A DNA stretch of 64,000 bases from Niallia circulans NBRC 13626. Its GTDB lineage: Bacteria > Bacillota > Bacilli > Bacillales > Cytobacillaceae. The translations under genes and the position numbers were made by a program. The notes beneath the pieces were generated by a model. The model was not told the DNA's origin and made no database searches. It saw only the letters and a list, made by a program, of their open reading frames with translations. Below are positions 55,159-63,872 of the stretch, in pieces; positions within the stretch are counted from its first letter, which is position 1; each line of letters begins with the position of its first letter. The stretch is from positions 124,001 through 188,000 of the forward strand of contig NZ_BCVE01000001.1 of the NCBI RefSeq assembly GCF_001591585.1. The letters are read 5' to 3'.

Positions 55159-55575
55159 TTAATCGTATATTACATTTTTTCCTTCTTCACTTAACTTTTT
55201 TAAAGATTCAAGCATATGATTTATTTCTTCATCAGAATGTCTTTCCCATGCGCCTAACTCAGCTATAATTTTCACTGGGGATTTAGAACGATACGAGCGG
55301 GTTGGGTTTCCTGGAAATCTCTTGTCCGTTACGTTCGGGTCATTTTCAAAATCACCTAATGGTTCTACAATGTATATTCGTTCTTTTGAAGTAGACCTCG
55401 CTAACTCAGCACCCCATTTAGCAGCATTTAATGTTGCAGTAAAATATATATGGTTCGATTTTTTATCTTGGTAATTTGATAAGTGATTAGGTTCTAATAA
55501 ATCGCCAATTTTCAGTTCTGCTTTCGTACCATGAAAAAACGGTCCATTGTCTAAAGCATTTATTTTAGTATCCAT
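55159..55575 (-). CDS. arr: Rifamycin ADP-ribosyltransferase (Arr family)
   Basis: 138 residues from ATG 55575; GGAG lies 8 bases upstream, whereas the in-frame GTG at 55584 is inside that ribosome site. The sequence runs GPFFHGTKAELKIGDLL, YFTATLNAAKWGAELA, RIYIVEPLGDFENDPN and FPGNPTRSYRS, following Arr from mycobacteria and integrons end to end. Arr transfers ADP-ribose from NAD+ to the C23 hydroxyl of rifamycins, giving resistance. It is chromosomal here with no integron or transposon nearby, so probably intrinsic. Confidence 0.93.
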   Translation of the reverse strand: MDTKINALDNGPFFHGTKAELKIGDLLEPNHLSNYQDKKSNHIYFTATLNAAKWGAELARSTSKERIYIVEPLGDFENDPNVTDKRFPGNPTRSYRSKSPVKIIAELGAWERHSDEEINHMLESLKKLSEEGKNVIYD

Positions 55576-55872
55576 CCAATGCACTCCTTAATTATTTTGA
55601 TTTTTGTACAACAATATTAGTATAGTGGGAATTTATTAAAAAACTAGTCTATAAATAGTAGTGTTAGTAATGGTATAATATTAGTAGAAAAAGAAATAAT
55701 TATTTAACTAAATGGGATTAGACTGGACTAGGTACTATCTTAAGTGAACTGCGAGAATATCCTAGATCCTGCCCGGAGAGCACAATAAAATAGCAGGCTT
55801 CGTCATAATTATTCCGTAAAAAGCGAAACAAAAGTCTGCACGCGTCTCCTGCAAGACTTCTTTAATAAGTCA
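55576..55872. other. Gene-free stretch with a possible decayed dispersed repeat
   Basis: The segment at 55720-55860 is GC-richer and contains CTGCGAGAATATCCTAGATC, similar to CTGCGAGACAGTCTGAGACC of repeat copies 1-3, in the same order as GACTGGACTAGG. It may be an eroded fourth copy. No gene supported. Confidence 0.35.
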
Positions 55873-55931
55873 AAAACCGAACGAATATACTGCGATGCTA
55901 ATAGGATAGTCGTATATTCGTTCGGTTTTAT
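55873..55931. terminator. Terminator of clpP
   Basis: AAAACCGAACGAATATAC, a 21-base loop, GTATATTCGTTCGGTTTTAT: a perfect 18-bp stem with T-run, read on either strand. Confidence 0.85.
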
Positions 55932-55963
55932 ATTTGGTTAGAATACTTTTGCTCAGCCTCTTT

Positions 55964-56545
55964 TTATTTCACGCAAATTATCTCATCGACAATGCCATAT
56001 TCTTTTGCTTCTTCAGCACTCATAAAATAATCCCTTTCTGTATCATTTGCTATTTTCTCAAAAGATTGACCCGTTTTCTCGGCCATAATACGATTAATAT
56101 GTTCTTTTAGTTTTAATATTCGTTTCGCAGATATTTCAATTTCAGTTGCCTGCCCTCTCGTTCCACCTAATGGTTGATGAATCATAATTTCGCTATTCGG
56201 TAAGGCATATCTTTTGCCTTTCGTACCGGCAAGAAGTAATAACGCACCAAAGGATCCAGCCATTCCTGTACAAATAGTCCGAACATCCGGCTTAATATAG
56301 TGCATCGTATCATAAATAGCAAAACCAGCAGAGGTGGAACCGCCAGGGCTATTGATATATATAGAAATATCTTTCTCTGGATCTTCTGCTGCAAGAAATA
56401 GCAGCTGAGCCACGATATTGTTAGCAACTTGGTCATTGATTTCATCTCCAAGCATAATAATTCTATCCTTCAAAAGTCTTGAATATATGTCATAGGACCT
56501 TTCTCCATTTGCTGATTGTTCAATAACATAAGGAATAGTACTCAT
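55964..56545 (-). CDS. clpP: ATP-dependent Clp protease proteolytic subunit (second-type paralogue)
   Basis: 193 residues, full ClpP length and fold: begins [20 protein letters not shown], with catalytic Ser98 (GMAGSFGA), His123 (MIHQPLGG) and Asp172 (RDYFM). The active-site strand differs from the usual GMAASMGA, and overall divergence suggests a paralogue rather than the main ClpP. ClpP forms a 14-mer chamber fed by ClpX or ClpC. It starts 27 bp after a sigma factor gene, and the two are probably one operon. ATG follows CAGGAGGTTTATAACAA. Confidence 0.94.
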   Translation of the reverse strand: MSTIPYVIEQSANGERSYDIYSRLLKDRIIMLGDEINDQVANNIVAQLLFLAAEDPEKDISIYINSPGGSTSAGFAIYDTMHYIKPDVRTICTGMAGSFGALLLLAGTKGKRYALPNSEIMIHQPLGGTRGQATEIEISAKRILKLKEHINRIMAEKTGQSFEKIANDTERDYFMSAEEAKEYGIVDEIICVK

Positions 56546-56572
56546 TTGTTATAAACCTCCTGTATTCGATTA

Positions 56573-57187
56573 TTATGCGGCCATAAGCATTGGCTGTTGA
56601 GACAAATATTTTTTTTCTTCTTTAGCTAAAAGGATGTTTTTATAGATTGAATTAATTAAAATAGCGGGATCTTCTCTCTTTAGTACCTCATAGTACAGCC
56701 TTTGCATGTTTTCCTTATCTTCATCATGCTGATTTTTAACGATTATCGTTTCTTTTTTCACTTGATTCCTGGCTCGGAACAATACTGATTTCACAGCAGT
56801 TTCTGTTATATTTAATAATTCTCCAACTTCTTTTAAGCGAAATTGAAACCCCTCTACGAGCAGATAAATTATCCCTTGTTTAAAGGTCAATTTTTCAGCT
56901 AGGAATTCAGCCAGCATCAGAGAGGTTAAATTTTTTTCTTCTGCTTTTGGTTCCTTTACTGGGATACCAATAATATCTTGTTTTTTTCTTAATTTATCAA
57001 TCAATTGATTATCAGCAATTTTTTTGAGTAAAGCAGGCGTAATATCTTTATCTTTATAATTTTCCATCGCTTTTAAAAGGGCTTCTTGAATTAAATCTTC
57101 TCGTTCCCATTTATCTAAAGAAAGATACCGACAATAGGAATCGAGTTTTTGATACAGAATTTTTATATTTTGCATTTCCATCCTCAT
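56573..57187 (-). CDS. Sigma-70 family RNA polymerase sigma factor
   Basis: 204 residues: region 2 (EDLIQEALLKAMENY, near residue 30) and region 4 (FQFRLKEVGELLNITETAVKSVLFRARNQVKK in part), with the short linker of ECF sigma factors. A C-terminal extension (about 155-204) ends SQQPMLMAA; the final Met-Ala-Ala resembles the Leu-Ala-Ala end of the ssrA degradation tag. clpP follows 27 bp downstream. No anti-sigma gene is recognised next to it. ATG follows AAAGGAGGGATTTATCA. Promoter specificity is unknown. Confidence 0.88.
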   Translation of the reverse strand: MRMEMQNIKILYQKLDSYCRYLSLDKWEREDLIQEALLKAMENYKDKDITPALLKKIADNQLIDKLRKKQDIIGIPVKEPKAEEKNLTSLMLAEFLAEKLTFKQGIIYLLVEGFQFRLKEVGELLNITETAVKSVLFRARNQVKKETIIVKNQHDEDKENMQRLYYEVLKREDPAILINSIYKNILLAKEEKKYLSQQPMLMAA

Positions 57188-57259
57188 TGATAAATCCCTC
57201 CTTTGACTGTTTATATATAGAACGTTTCAGATAGCGAAAAAGATACGGGGTCAAAAAAA

Positions 57260-58747
57260 TTATTCTTCTAATCGATATTTTTTCTCCTTTTGATTTTCAG
57301 GCACTTTCTTAGCCAACTCCATTGTATTAAGCAACTTTCTTGCACGGTCTTCCACGATATTATAGCTCTGCCATTTTTGATCTGTATGCTGAAGGCGTTC
57401 CTTTTTTGCAAGCAATAATTCTTTTACCCTCTTCATATCAGGATTTTTTTCGTAATAATCTACTAGAACCGGAATAGCTGAATAAGATAGAGAATCTATA
57501 TAGGTAAAATCAATTAAATTTGTTTCCTCAAACCGCTGCAAATTTTTGCTAACGATTATACGATCGATGTCCATAACATTCAGGCCACAGTAATATAACA
57601 AGGAGAGCAATAAGAAAAAACGCATAAGTTGAATTTTCTCCATCCAAATTTTTATCAATGTGAATGAGAAAAATACCGCCAATAGTAAAATAAAAGAATG
57701 AGAAAATAATCGTAAATACGTATAACCATACGCCTGTTCATATAAAGACAATCGTAAATGAGCAGACAAAAGAATGATAAAGCTAAAAGCAATTAAAAAG
57801 GATAAAATTATTTTTAAGAAAAGAGTGCGTTGTTTAGCAAAGCTATTTACTAACAAAATAATTGATATGTTAATCACTGTCACGATAATAAGTTCAAAGA
57901 ATCCTCTTCTCGCATAGGTAGCATATGTAAAACCTTTCATTAATACATCATTGAAAAAATATTGAAATTGTACGATGGTATAAAATATATATAGCCCATT
58001 AATGAAAAGTAAAATAGTTAATAAAGTTGCTTGCTCCCATCTTCCTTGTTTTCCTTTTCTTTCGCTTGGAATAATAATCGACCTTTTACTAATTGTCTTC
58101 ATGAATAGTAATAGAAAAATAAATATTAAACCTATTCGTAGCAATGTACTTATTCCATCTATATGAAATGAAAAAAGCCGGGTGATTATGGTTACCATCA
58201 TATTATTAAAATGCTGATCTGAGGAACTAAGCAGGAAAATTAATAACATTAAAATCGGTGTTACAATAACCATTCCTAATACTATTCTTTTTATAGCGAC
58301 ATAATTCCTTTCATCAGCACGTCTCTTTACCGATTTCCGCACAAGAAAGGTTAAATATTTTCCTAATTTAAAAAAGGAAGATACTTTCTTTTTTAAATAA
58401 AAATAAAAGAAAACATCTTTATTGCTCCAACTAAGAAAAGAAGGACTCGTTAGTAACGTTGTATGAAAGCCGATTAAACTAAAAACAACAATAAAATTTA
58501 AGGCATAAAAATACGGATTAGCAATGAAAACAAAAGACAATGTTAATAGCCATATGCACACAAATAAATATATACCAATTAAACGATGTGTATGCGTTTG
58601 TTTCCTCGTTAAATAAAAATAATAAACATAAAAAACGACAACAAAAATACTAAGCGAAATTCCAATTGTCTCTGTAAATAACGTTATTTCTGCAATAATT
58701 GCTAGTAAAAAACAGCCTATAAAATAAATAATATTTTTCTTGTTCAT
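57260..58747 (-). CDS. DUF4153/DUF4173-type polytopic membrane protein
   Basis: 495 residues from ATG 58747 (AAAGGAGGAAATAGC upstream; the open frame continues to 58888 without a site). About eleven hydrophobic helices, then a soluble C-terminal tail (about 430-495) with YYEKNPDMKRVKELLLAKKERL. The pattern ARRGFFELIIVTVIN resembles the DUF4173 family. Function unknown. It follows the HAAS-domain gene and PadR regulator, so it is likely part of their unit. Confidence 0.75.
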   Translation of the reverse strand: MNKKNIIYFIGCFLLAIIAEITLFTETIGISLSIFVVVFYVYYFYLTRKQTHTHRLIGIYLFVCIWLLTLSFVFIANPYFYALNFIVVFSLIGFHTTLLTSPSFLSWSNKDVFFYFYLKKKVSSFFKLGKYLTFLVRKSVKRRADERNYVAIKRIVLGMVIVTPILMLLIFLLSSSDQHFNNMMVTIITRLFSFHIDGISTLLRIGLIFIFLLLFMKTISKRSIIIPSERKGKQGRWEQATLLTILLFINGLYIFYTIVQFQYFFNDVLMKGFTYATYARRGFFELIIVTVINISIILLVNSFAKQRTLFLKIILSFLIAFSFIILLSAHLRLSLYEQAYGYTYLRLFSHSFILLLAVFFSFTLIKIWMEKIQLMRFFLLLSLLYYCGLNVMDIDRIIVSKNLQRFEETNLIDFTYIDSLSYSAIPVLVDYYEKNPDMKRVKELLLAKKERLQHTDQKWQSYNIVEDRARKLLNTMELAKKVPENQKEKKYRLEE

Positions 58748-58845
58748 GCTATTTCCTCCTTTACATAGATAATCTATATAGTTAAACAAAAAAATAAATA
58801 GAACTTCGTTACACAGTAATACTAGGTAGTGTACAATAGAACAAC

Positions 58846-59490
58846 TTATACCGATCTTGTTGTTCCATAGCGAAAGGCGAGATAACATATTGGATATAAC
58901 ATTATCGTAAAAGAAATACAGATAAGTACAAATTCCGGTGTTAATAATGGATCAAAGAGTGTTAACGGAATAATCTTAAAGACAATGGAACTCATAAGTA
59001 ATAGATTAGGAACTAAAGAAATACAAAATGTCTTCAGTAAAAGTTTTTTTCCGCCAAGACCAAATTCCTTGCCCACTTCATATCCAAGTAAAAGCCAAAA
59101 GAATAAGTAAAGAACAATAAGAAAAAAAGGAATACTGGTTAAGAGTGACCATAATTTACTGATTGTTGGATTGGATAAGCGATGATAAATGACCGTCAAA
59201 CTAATTCCGCCGACAAAGAAAAACAAATTAGCAAAAAAGAAATTCCATTGCGTTTTTTTCGCAGTCATGTTTAACTCTTCTTGATACATGGCGGCAATCT
59301 CTAGTGGTGTTCCTAATCTTTGGATTGCCAAAATTAACGCTTCTTCTTCTGAACATTGTTTTTCGAAAGCAATATCTTCCAACATGTCTACTAGATGTAG
59401 CTCATACTCCATGCATATTTCTTCTGATTGCTCATGATCTTGGAGTAAATCCCGCAGCTGTTTCATGTAGGATTCTTTTGAAGAAATCAT
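58846..59490 (-). CDS. HAAS-domain (DUF1700-like) membrane protein
   Basis: 214 residues: soluble N-terminal alpha-helical domain (about 1-65, LRDLLQDHEQSEEICMEYE in part; EEEALILAIQRLGTPLEIA) followed by four TM helices. This architecture is typical of proteins encoded next to PadR regulators in Firmicutes. The start overlaps the padR stop by 4 bases (ATGA), indicating coupling. It probably senses or modulates an envelope process, but this is inference. Confidence 0.82.
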   Translation of the reverse strand: MISSKESYMKQLRDLLQDHEQSEEICMEYELHLVDMLEDIAFEKQCSEEEALILAIQRLGTPLEIAAMYQEELNMTAKKTQWNFFFANLFFFVGGISLTVIYHRLSNPTISKLWSLLTSIPFFLIVLYLFFWLLLGYEVGKEFGLGGKKLLLKTFCISLVPNLLLMSSIVFKIIPLTLFDPLLTPEFVLICISFTIMLYPICYLAFRYGTTRSV

Positions 59491-59819
59491 ATTCCTTTTC
59501 TCCCAATCACTTTATCAATCGTTTGCACAAAGTTTTTCCATTCTGTTGTTTTTTGCTCCAATATTTGCTGACCAGAATCGGTAATTCGGTAATATTTCCT
59601 TGCTGGTCCTTTTTCTGATTCTTTCCAGAAAGATTCTACATATTCCTGTTTTTCTAATTTATGCAGAGCAGGATATAAAGTCCCTTCTTTTACTTGCAAA
59701 GAATAATCACTTCTTTTTTCCATTTCTTTGACAAGTTCATATCCATACATTTCTTTTTCTGCTAACAGCTGTAGAAGTATTAAAGATGTACTTCCTTTTA
59801 CTAGCTCTCTATTGAACAT
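59487..59819 (-). CDS. PadR-family transcriptional regulator
   Basis: 110 residues: winged helix with YGYELVKEMEKRSDYSLQVKEGTLYPALHKLE (core KEGTLYPALHKLE) and wing ARKYYRITDSG, as in short (subfamily 2) PadR proteins. It leads the unit padR-HAAS-DUF4173 and probably autoregulates it. ATG follows CTAGGTAGGTGAAAAT. Confidence 0.93.
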   Translation of the reverse strand: MFNRELVKGSTSLILLQLLAEKEMYGYELVKEMEKRSDYSLQVKEGTLYPALHKLEKQEYVESFWKESEKGPARKYYRITDSGQQILEQKTTEWKNFVQTIDKVIGRKGI

Positions 59820-60177
59820 ATTTTCACCTACCTAGAAATAAAATGTACTTTGTTAGTATTGTATCGTTCCTATCGCTATAATGCAATATAAAATAGGACT
59901 CTCCAATCTAATTTTTTCCTCCGTCTATGCCTTTAAAGACTAGGAATCTTAATTTAGCCACTGATTATTGTTTAGCGAAAGAATTGGTTCGCTTCCTTCG
60001 ATTTCTTTTTTCAAAACGCTATTCCCTAAATACTGAATAAAAAAACCCGAATAATTATGCGAGTATCCATTATTTGGGATACTCGCATAATTTTCGAGTC
60101 TAATTTAGAATGGAGTACTTATAACCCACCTCTGATCTTTAACAGGAACATATTCCCTGCCAATTTTACAAGAATGA
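59820..60177. other. Gene-free stretch upstream of padR
   Basis: About 355 bases with the padR promoter at its left end and the terminator hairpin at 60050-60093 near its right. Nothing else recognised. Confidence 0.4.
60050..60093. terminator. Hairpin between AEC transporter gene and padR
   Basis: AATTATGCGAGTATCC, 8-base loop, GGATACTCGCATAATT: a perfect 16-bp stem, with CCCG/TTTTCGAG sequence around it. Likely a terminator for the AEC transporter gene. Confidence 0.7.
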
Positions 60178-61086
60178 TTATATTAGAGATAAAATAACAG
60201 GCAATGTTATTAAACTAGCTAATGTGCTAAAAAAGGTTGCACTTGATACAAAATCAGGTTCTGTTCCATATTGGACAGCATAAAGGGTTGTGTTTGCTGC
60301 TGCTGGCATTCCAGCAAGCAGAATCATTATTTGCTTTAATATTTCATCTACTGGCAAAATAAGCGTCAGCAGCCATGCAATAACTGGCGAAACTATAAGT
60401 TTAAGTAACAATGAAATAGATAGAGGGCGATATGAAATATTTTTTATACGGACATTAGCAAGTTGTATTCCTAAAACAAGCATGACGGTTGGAATGGCCG
60501 CATTGCCAACTAGCTTAATTGCCTCAAGCATCGTTGCTCCAATCGGTAGATGAAGAGAATGCAAGACTGCTCCTAGAATTGCCCCATACATAACTGGTAC
60601 TTTTAATACTTTTTTTAAAGTATCTTTCCCATTTCCATCATCAACAGAGCCTTTTGCTGCATAATAAACACCAATCGTAACCATAATTAATTGCTGAATA
60701 ACCATTAAGATAACTGCATAGTGCAAGCCTGGCTCTCCGAAAACAAATAAAACGAGCGGAGTGCCATAATTACCGTTGTTCATAAATGCCGAGGATAGTA
60801 TCATTCCGCATGTCTTTCTTACCGAATAACCTCTAATAAATCCAATAATGTAAACAATCGCGACAATACTTAATACTAACGTTAATGCGTACAGTGTCAT
60901 ATACAAATAGTCCATTGTAAAAGTTGTTTCATAAAAAACACTAAAAGACAACAATGGCGTCATCAAATAGACAGATACAGCCGAAACAGATTTTATATCA
61001 ATATGAAGCATCTTTTGTCCAATGAAACCAACGGAAAAAATAAAAAAAATAGGTAATAAAATACTTAAATATTCCAATAACATCAT
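60178..61086 (-). CDS. AEC-family (auxin efflux carrier-like) transporter
   Basis: About 302 residues from ATG 61086 or the adjacent ATG 61083, after GAAGATTGG; the open frame continues to 61131 without a ribosome site. Ten TM helices in two five-helix halves, with ILSSAFMNNGNYGTPLVLFVFG (NNGNYG near residue 105) and a C-terminal GMPAAANTTLYAVQYG, the family substrate-site signatures. Substrates in bacteria are mostly malate or other dicarboxylates. It directly follows proA but is unlikely to be part of proline synthesis. Confidence 0.85.
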   Translation of the reverse strand: MMLLEYLSILLPIFFIFSVGFIGQKMLHIDIKSVSAVSVYLMTPLLSFSVFYETTFTMDYLYMTLYALTLVLSIVAIVYIIGFIRGYSVRKTCGMILSSAFMNNGNYGTPLVLFVFGEPGLHYAVILMVIQQLIMVTIGVYYAAKGSVDDGNGKDTLKKVLKVPVMYGAILGAVLHSLHLPIGATMLEAIKLVGNAAIPTVMLVLGIQLANVRIKNISYRPLSISLLLKLIVSPVIAWLLTLILPVDEILKQIMILLAGMPAAANTTLYAVQYGTEPDFVSSATFFSTLASLITLPVILSLI

Positions 61087-61131
61087 CCAATCTTCATGAA
61101 CTATGACATACCCTGGTGTAACTGCCAGCAA

Positions 61132-62379
61132 TTAATTTCTAACTTGACCTTCTCCATAAATAAAATATTTAAAGGATGTTAAGGCATTTAATCCCATTGG
61201 ACCTCTAGCATGCAGTTTTTGCGTACTGATTCCAATCTCCGCCCCATACCCAAATTCAAATCCATCTGTAAATCTTGTACTCGCATTATGATAGACTGCT
61301 GCAGCATCTACTCCAGATAAAAAAGTTTCTGCATTTTCAATATTTTCAGTAATAATCGCTTCTGAATGCTTAGTACCATAAGTATTAATATGGTTAATTG
61401 CTTCTGTAACTCCATCTACTATTTTTATACTTACTTTCAAAGCAGAGTATTCCGTATACCAATCTTCTTCTGTCGCTTTTTTTGCAAAAGAAAAAGTAGT
61501 GCAGACAGTGTCATCTCCATAAATCTCCACACCATTTTGATGTAGTGCTTCTAAAAGAGCTAATCCATATTGAGCAAACCATTTGGTTTCGATTAAAATA
61601 GTCTCTAAGGCATTGCATACAGATGGACGCTGTGTTTTACCGTTCAAACTAATCGTAAGTGCCATTTTCAACTCTGCGGTTTCATCAATAAATAAATGGC
61701 AATTGCCTGCACCTGTTTCAATAACTGGAACGGTTGCTTCTTTTACTACCGTATCAATTAACCCTTTGCCGCCACGAGGGATTAGTACATCTAAAAATTC
61801 TTTTAAATGAAATAGTTCTTTCGCTGTTTCTCTGCTTGTATCTTCAATTAGCTGGACGGCTTCTTTTGGAATTGCGGATTTCTCCAGTGCACGATGGATT
61901 GTATCAACAAGAGCCAGATTTGATTGCTTAGCAGATGAACTTCCTCTTAAGACAATACTATTCCCTGTTTTCAGAGCAAGACTTGCTGCATCAATCGTTA
62001 CATTTGGTCTCGCCTCATAAATCATTCCCATTACGCCAATTGGCACAGTTTTCTTAATAATTTTTAAGCCATTTTCTTTTTCAATTTTTTCTACCACAAC
62101 ACCGACTGGATCATTTAGTTTAATTAACTCTTTTAGTGCTAAGGCCATATTATTAATCCGTTTTTCATCCAGCATAATTCGATCTAAAACAGAAAGAGAT
62201 AGATCATTTTCTTTCCCGTTTTCAAGATCTATTTTATTAGCTTTTATAATTAAATCTTGGTCCTCTATTAATTGCTTGCTAATAAGGGATAAAGCTGCAT
62301 TTTTCTGTTCTGTTGTCTTATTTAATAATTGATAACTTGCATTCTTTGCTAATTTACCTTTTTGATATACTTCGCCCAT
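61132..62379 (-). CDS. proA: Gamma-glutamyl phosphate reductase
   Basis: 415 residues, ALDH superfamily. [23 protein letters not shown] in part (YEARPNVT), LRGSSSA, the catalytic Cys in [12 protein letters not shown] near residue 255, and the C-terminal [25 protein letters not shown] (core [15 protein letters not shown]). It reduces glutamyl-5-phosphate to the semialdehyde with NADPH, second step of proline synthesis. ATG follows AAAAGGAGAGATGGAAA and lies 16 bp after proB. Confidence 0.97.
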   Translation of the reverse strand: MGEVYQKGKLAKNASYQLLNKTTEQKNAALSLISKQLIEDQDLIIKANKIDLENGKENDLSLSVLDRIMLDEKRINNMALALKELIKLNDPVGVVVEKIEKENGLKIIKKTVPIGVMGMIYEARPNVTIDAASLALKTGNSIVLRGSSSAKQSNLALVDTIHRALEKSAIPKEAVQLIEDTSRETAKELFHLKEFLDVLIPRGGKGLIDTVVKEATVPVIETGAGNCHLFIDETAELKMALTISLNGKTQRPSVCNALETILIETKWFAQYGLALLEALHQNGVEIYGDDTVCTTFSFAKKATEEDWYTEYSALKVSIKIVDGVTEAINHINTYGTKHSEAIITENIENAETFLSGVDAAAVYHNASTRFTDGFEFGYGAEIGISTQKLHARGPMGLNALTSFKYFIYGEGQVRN

Positions 62380-62395
62380 TTTCCATCTCTCCTTT

Positions 62396-63493
62396 TTATA
62401 ATTTCACCCATTTATCACGATGAATAACTTCGATTTTTGGATGTTTTATCATTGTTTTTTCTTCTGCTCTTTGTGTAATAATAGCTTTTAGCTCTTCTGA
62501 AGAATAGAGTACTTCCCCTTTTCCGATAACTCCTTTTTCACCATAGACTTCGACAACATTTCCTTTTTCAAAGAGCCCTTCGACTTTATAAATACCAGCT
62601 GGCAGCAAGCTCCCACCTTTATTTAGCAAGGCCATTTCTGCCCCTTCATCCACATAGAGACTGCCTTCAACGGTAGAATGGAGGGATATCCATTGTCGAT
62701 TATTGTTAATAGATGATAAAGCATCTGAACCAATATAGGTTCCGTCTCCTTTCCCCTCTATAATATCGATGAGCTTCTTCTCTCCCTCGCCTTTTCCAAT
62801 AAAAACCTTTACTCCTAAGGAATTAGCTGTTTCTGCAGCAATCAACTTTGATTTCATGCCACCAGTTCCAATCTTTGAACCAGATCCTTTAGCAGCATTC
62901 TTCCATTCCACCGTTATTTCAGGCAAATAATCAATCCGTTTTGCTGAAGGATCTTCTTTTGGATTTTTGTCATATAAGCCATTAATATCTGTGAGAATCA
63001 TTAACTGATCGGCATGGACAAGTCCACTAACAAGGGCAGACAACATATCATTGTCTCCAAACGTTAATTCTTCTACAGATACGGTGTCATTCTCATTTAT
63101 AATTGGTAAGATATTTCTTTCTAATAATTCCGTTAATGTAGAATAAGCATTTCGGTAGCGATCACGTTTGGAAAAATCATTTCTTGTTAGTAATACTTGA
63201 GCGGGAACAATCCCAAACTTACTTAATTGTTCATTATAGCTTTGAATTAGCAAGCTTTGACCAACTGCTGCTGCTGCCTGTTTCCCTTTCAATGTAACCG
63301 GTCTTGAAGGATAGCCGAGTTTTCCAAAGCCCGCAGCCACTGCTCCTGAAGATACTAAAAGTACTTCATGACCATATTCTCTTAATTTTGCAATGCTTGC
63401 GATATGGTCACTTAGCTTTGATTGATCGATTGCACCTTTTGTATCTGTAAGAGAGCTGCTCCCGATTTTTACAACAATTCTTTTCTTCTCCAT
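62396..63493 (-). CDS. proB: Glutamate 5-kinase
   Basis: 365 residues: amino-acid kinase domain (about 1-255, [29 protein letters not shown] in part, [38 protein letters not shown]) and a C-terminal PUA domain (about 275-355). It phosphorylates glutamate, first step of proline synthesis, normally feedback-inhibited by proline. ATG follows TACGGAGGAAATCAA. Transcription is controlled by a proline T-box upstream. Confidence 0.97.
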   Translation of the reverse strand: MEKKRIVVKIGSSSLTDTKGAIDQSKLSDHIASIAKLREYGHEVLLVSSGAVAAGFGKLGYPSRPVTLKGKQAAAAVGQSLLIQSYNEQLSKFGIVPAQVLLTRNDFSKRDRYRNAYSTLTELLERNILPIINENDTVSVEELTFGDNDMLSALVSGLVHADQLMILTDINGLYDKNPKEDPSAKRIDYLPEITVEWKNAAKGSGSKIGTGGMKSKLIAAETANSLGVKVFIGKGEGEKKLIDIIEGKGDGTYIGSDALSSINNNRQWISLHSTVEGSLYVDEGAEMALLNKGGSLLPAGIYKVEGLFEKGNVVEVYGEKGVIGKGEVLYSSEELKAIITQRAEEKTMIKHPKIEVIHRDKWVKL

Positions 63494-63535
63494 TTGATTT
63501 CCTCCGTACTAAGTTAATCCGAATTCACCCAATTA

Positions 63536-63785
63536 AAAAAGCTCATTTTCATCCTCATAAAAGGACGAAAATGAGCTTTCCGTGGTACCACCTTAATTGA
63601 ACCAATATACAAATTGATTCCACTTTGTCTGATAACGCAAGAAATGCGCCTACTGCAGCAGGACTTGAAAGGCAGGTTCTGTGTTCTTTCATTATGAAGT
63701 CTTTCAGCTTATAAACTTCACTCTCTTTTATGAAAGGTTCTCACATACTAATCCTTTCGCTTCGTTCGATTTTCTTTTTTCTAAT
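63536..63785 (-). ncRNA. T-box leader of proBA, proline-specific
   Basis: The T-box sequence GGTGGTACCACGG is at 63580-63592 (minus strand), preceded by the antiterminator region and followed by a terminator (AAAGCTCATTTTCGTCC / GGATGAAAATGAGCTTTTTT). In stem I, GAACCTGCC presents CCU at 63674-63676 as specifier, a proline codon. Uncharged tRNA-Pro would stabilise the antiterminator and turn proBA on. Specifier position is my reading of the loop; the terminator and T-box are unambiguous. Confidence 0.92.
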
Positions 63786-63872
63786 TATAAGCAGTTTTCA
63801 CTATTGTTTCAATCGTTTTTTGAAATTTATAAGAATAGCCAAAAATTTTTTGTTCTATTTATCAGTAAGAGA

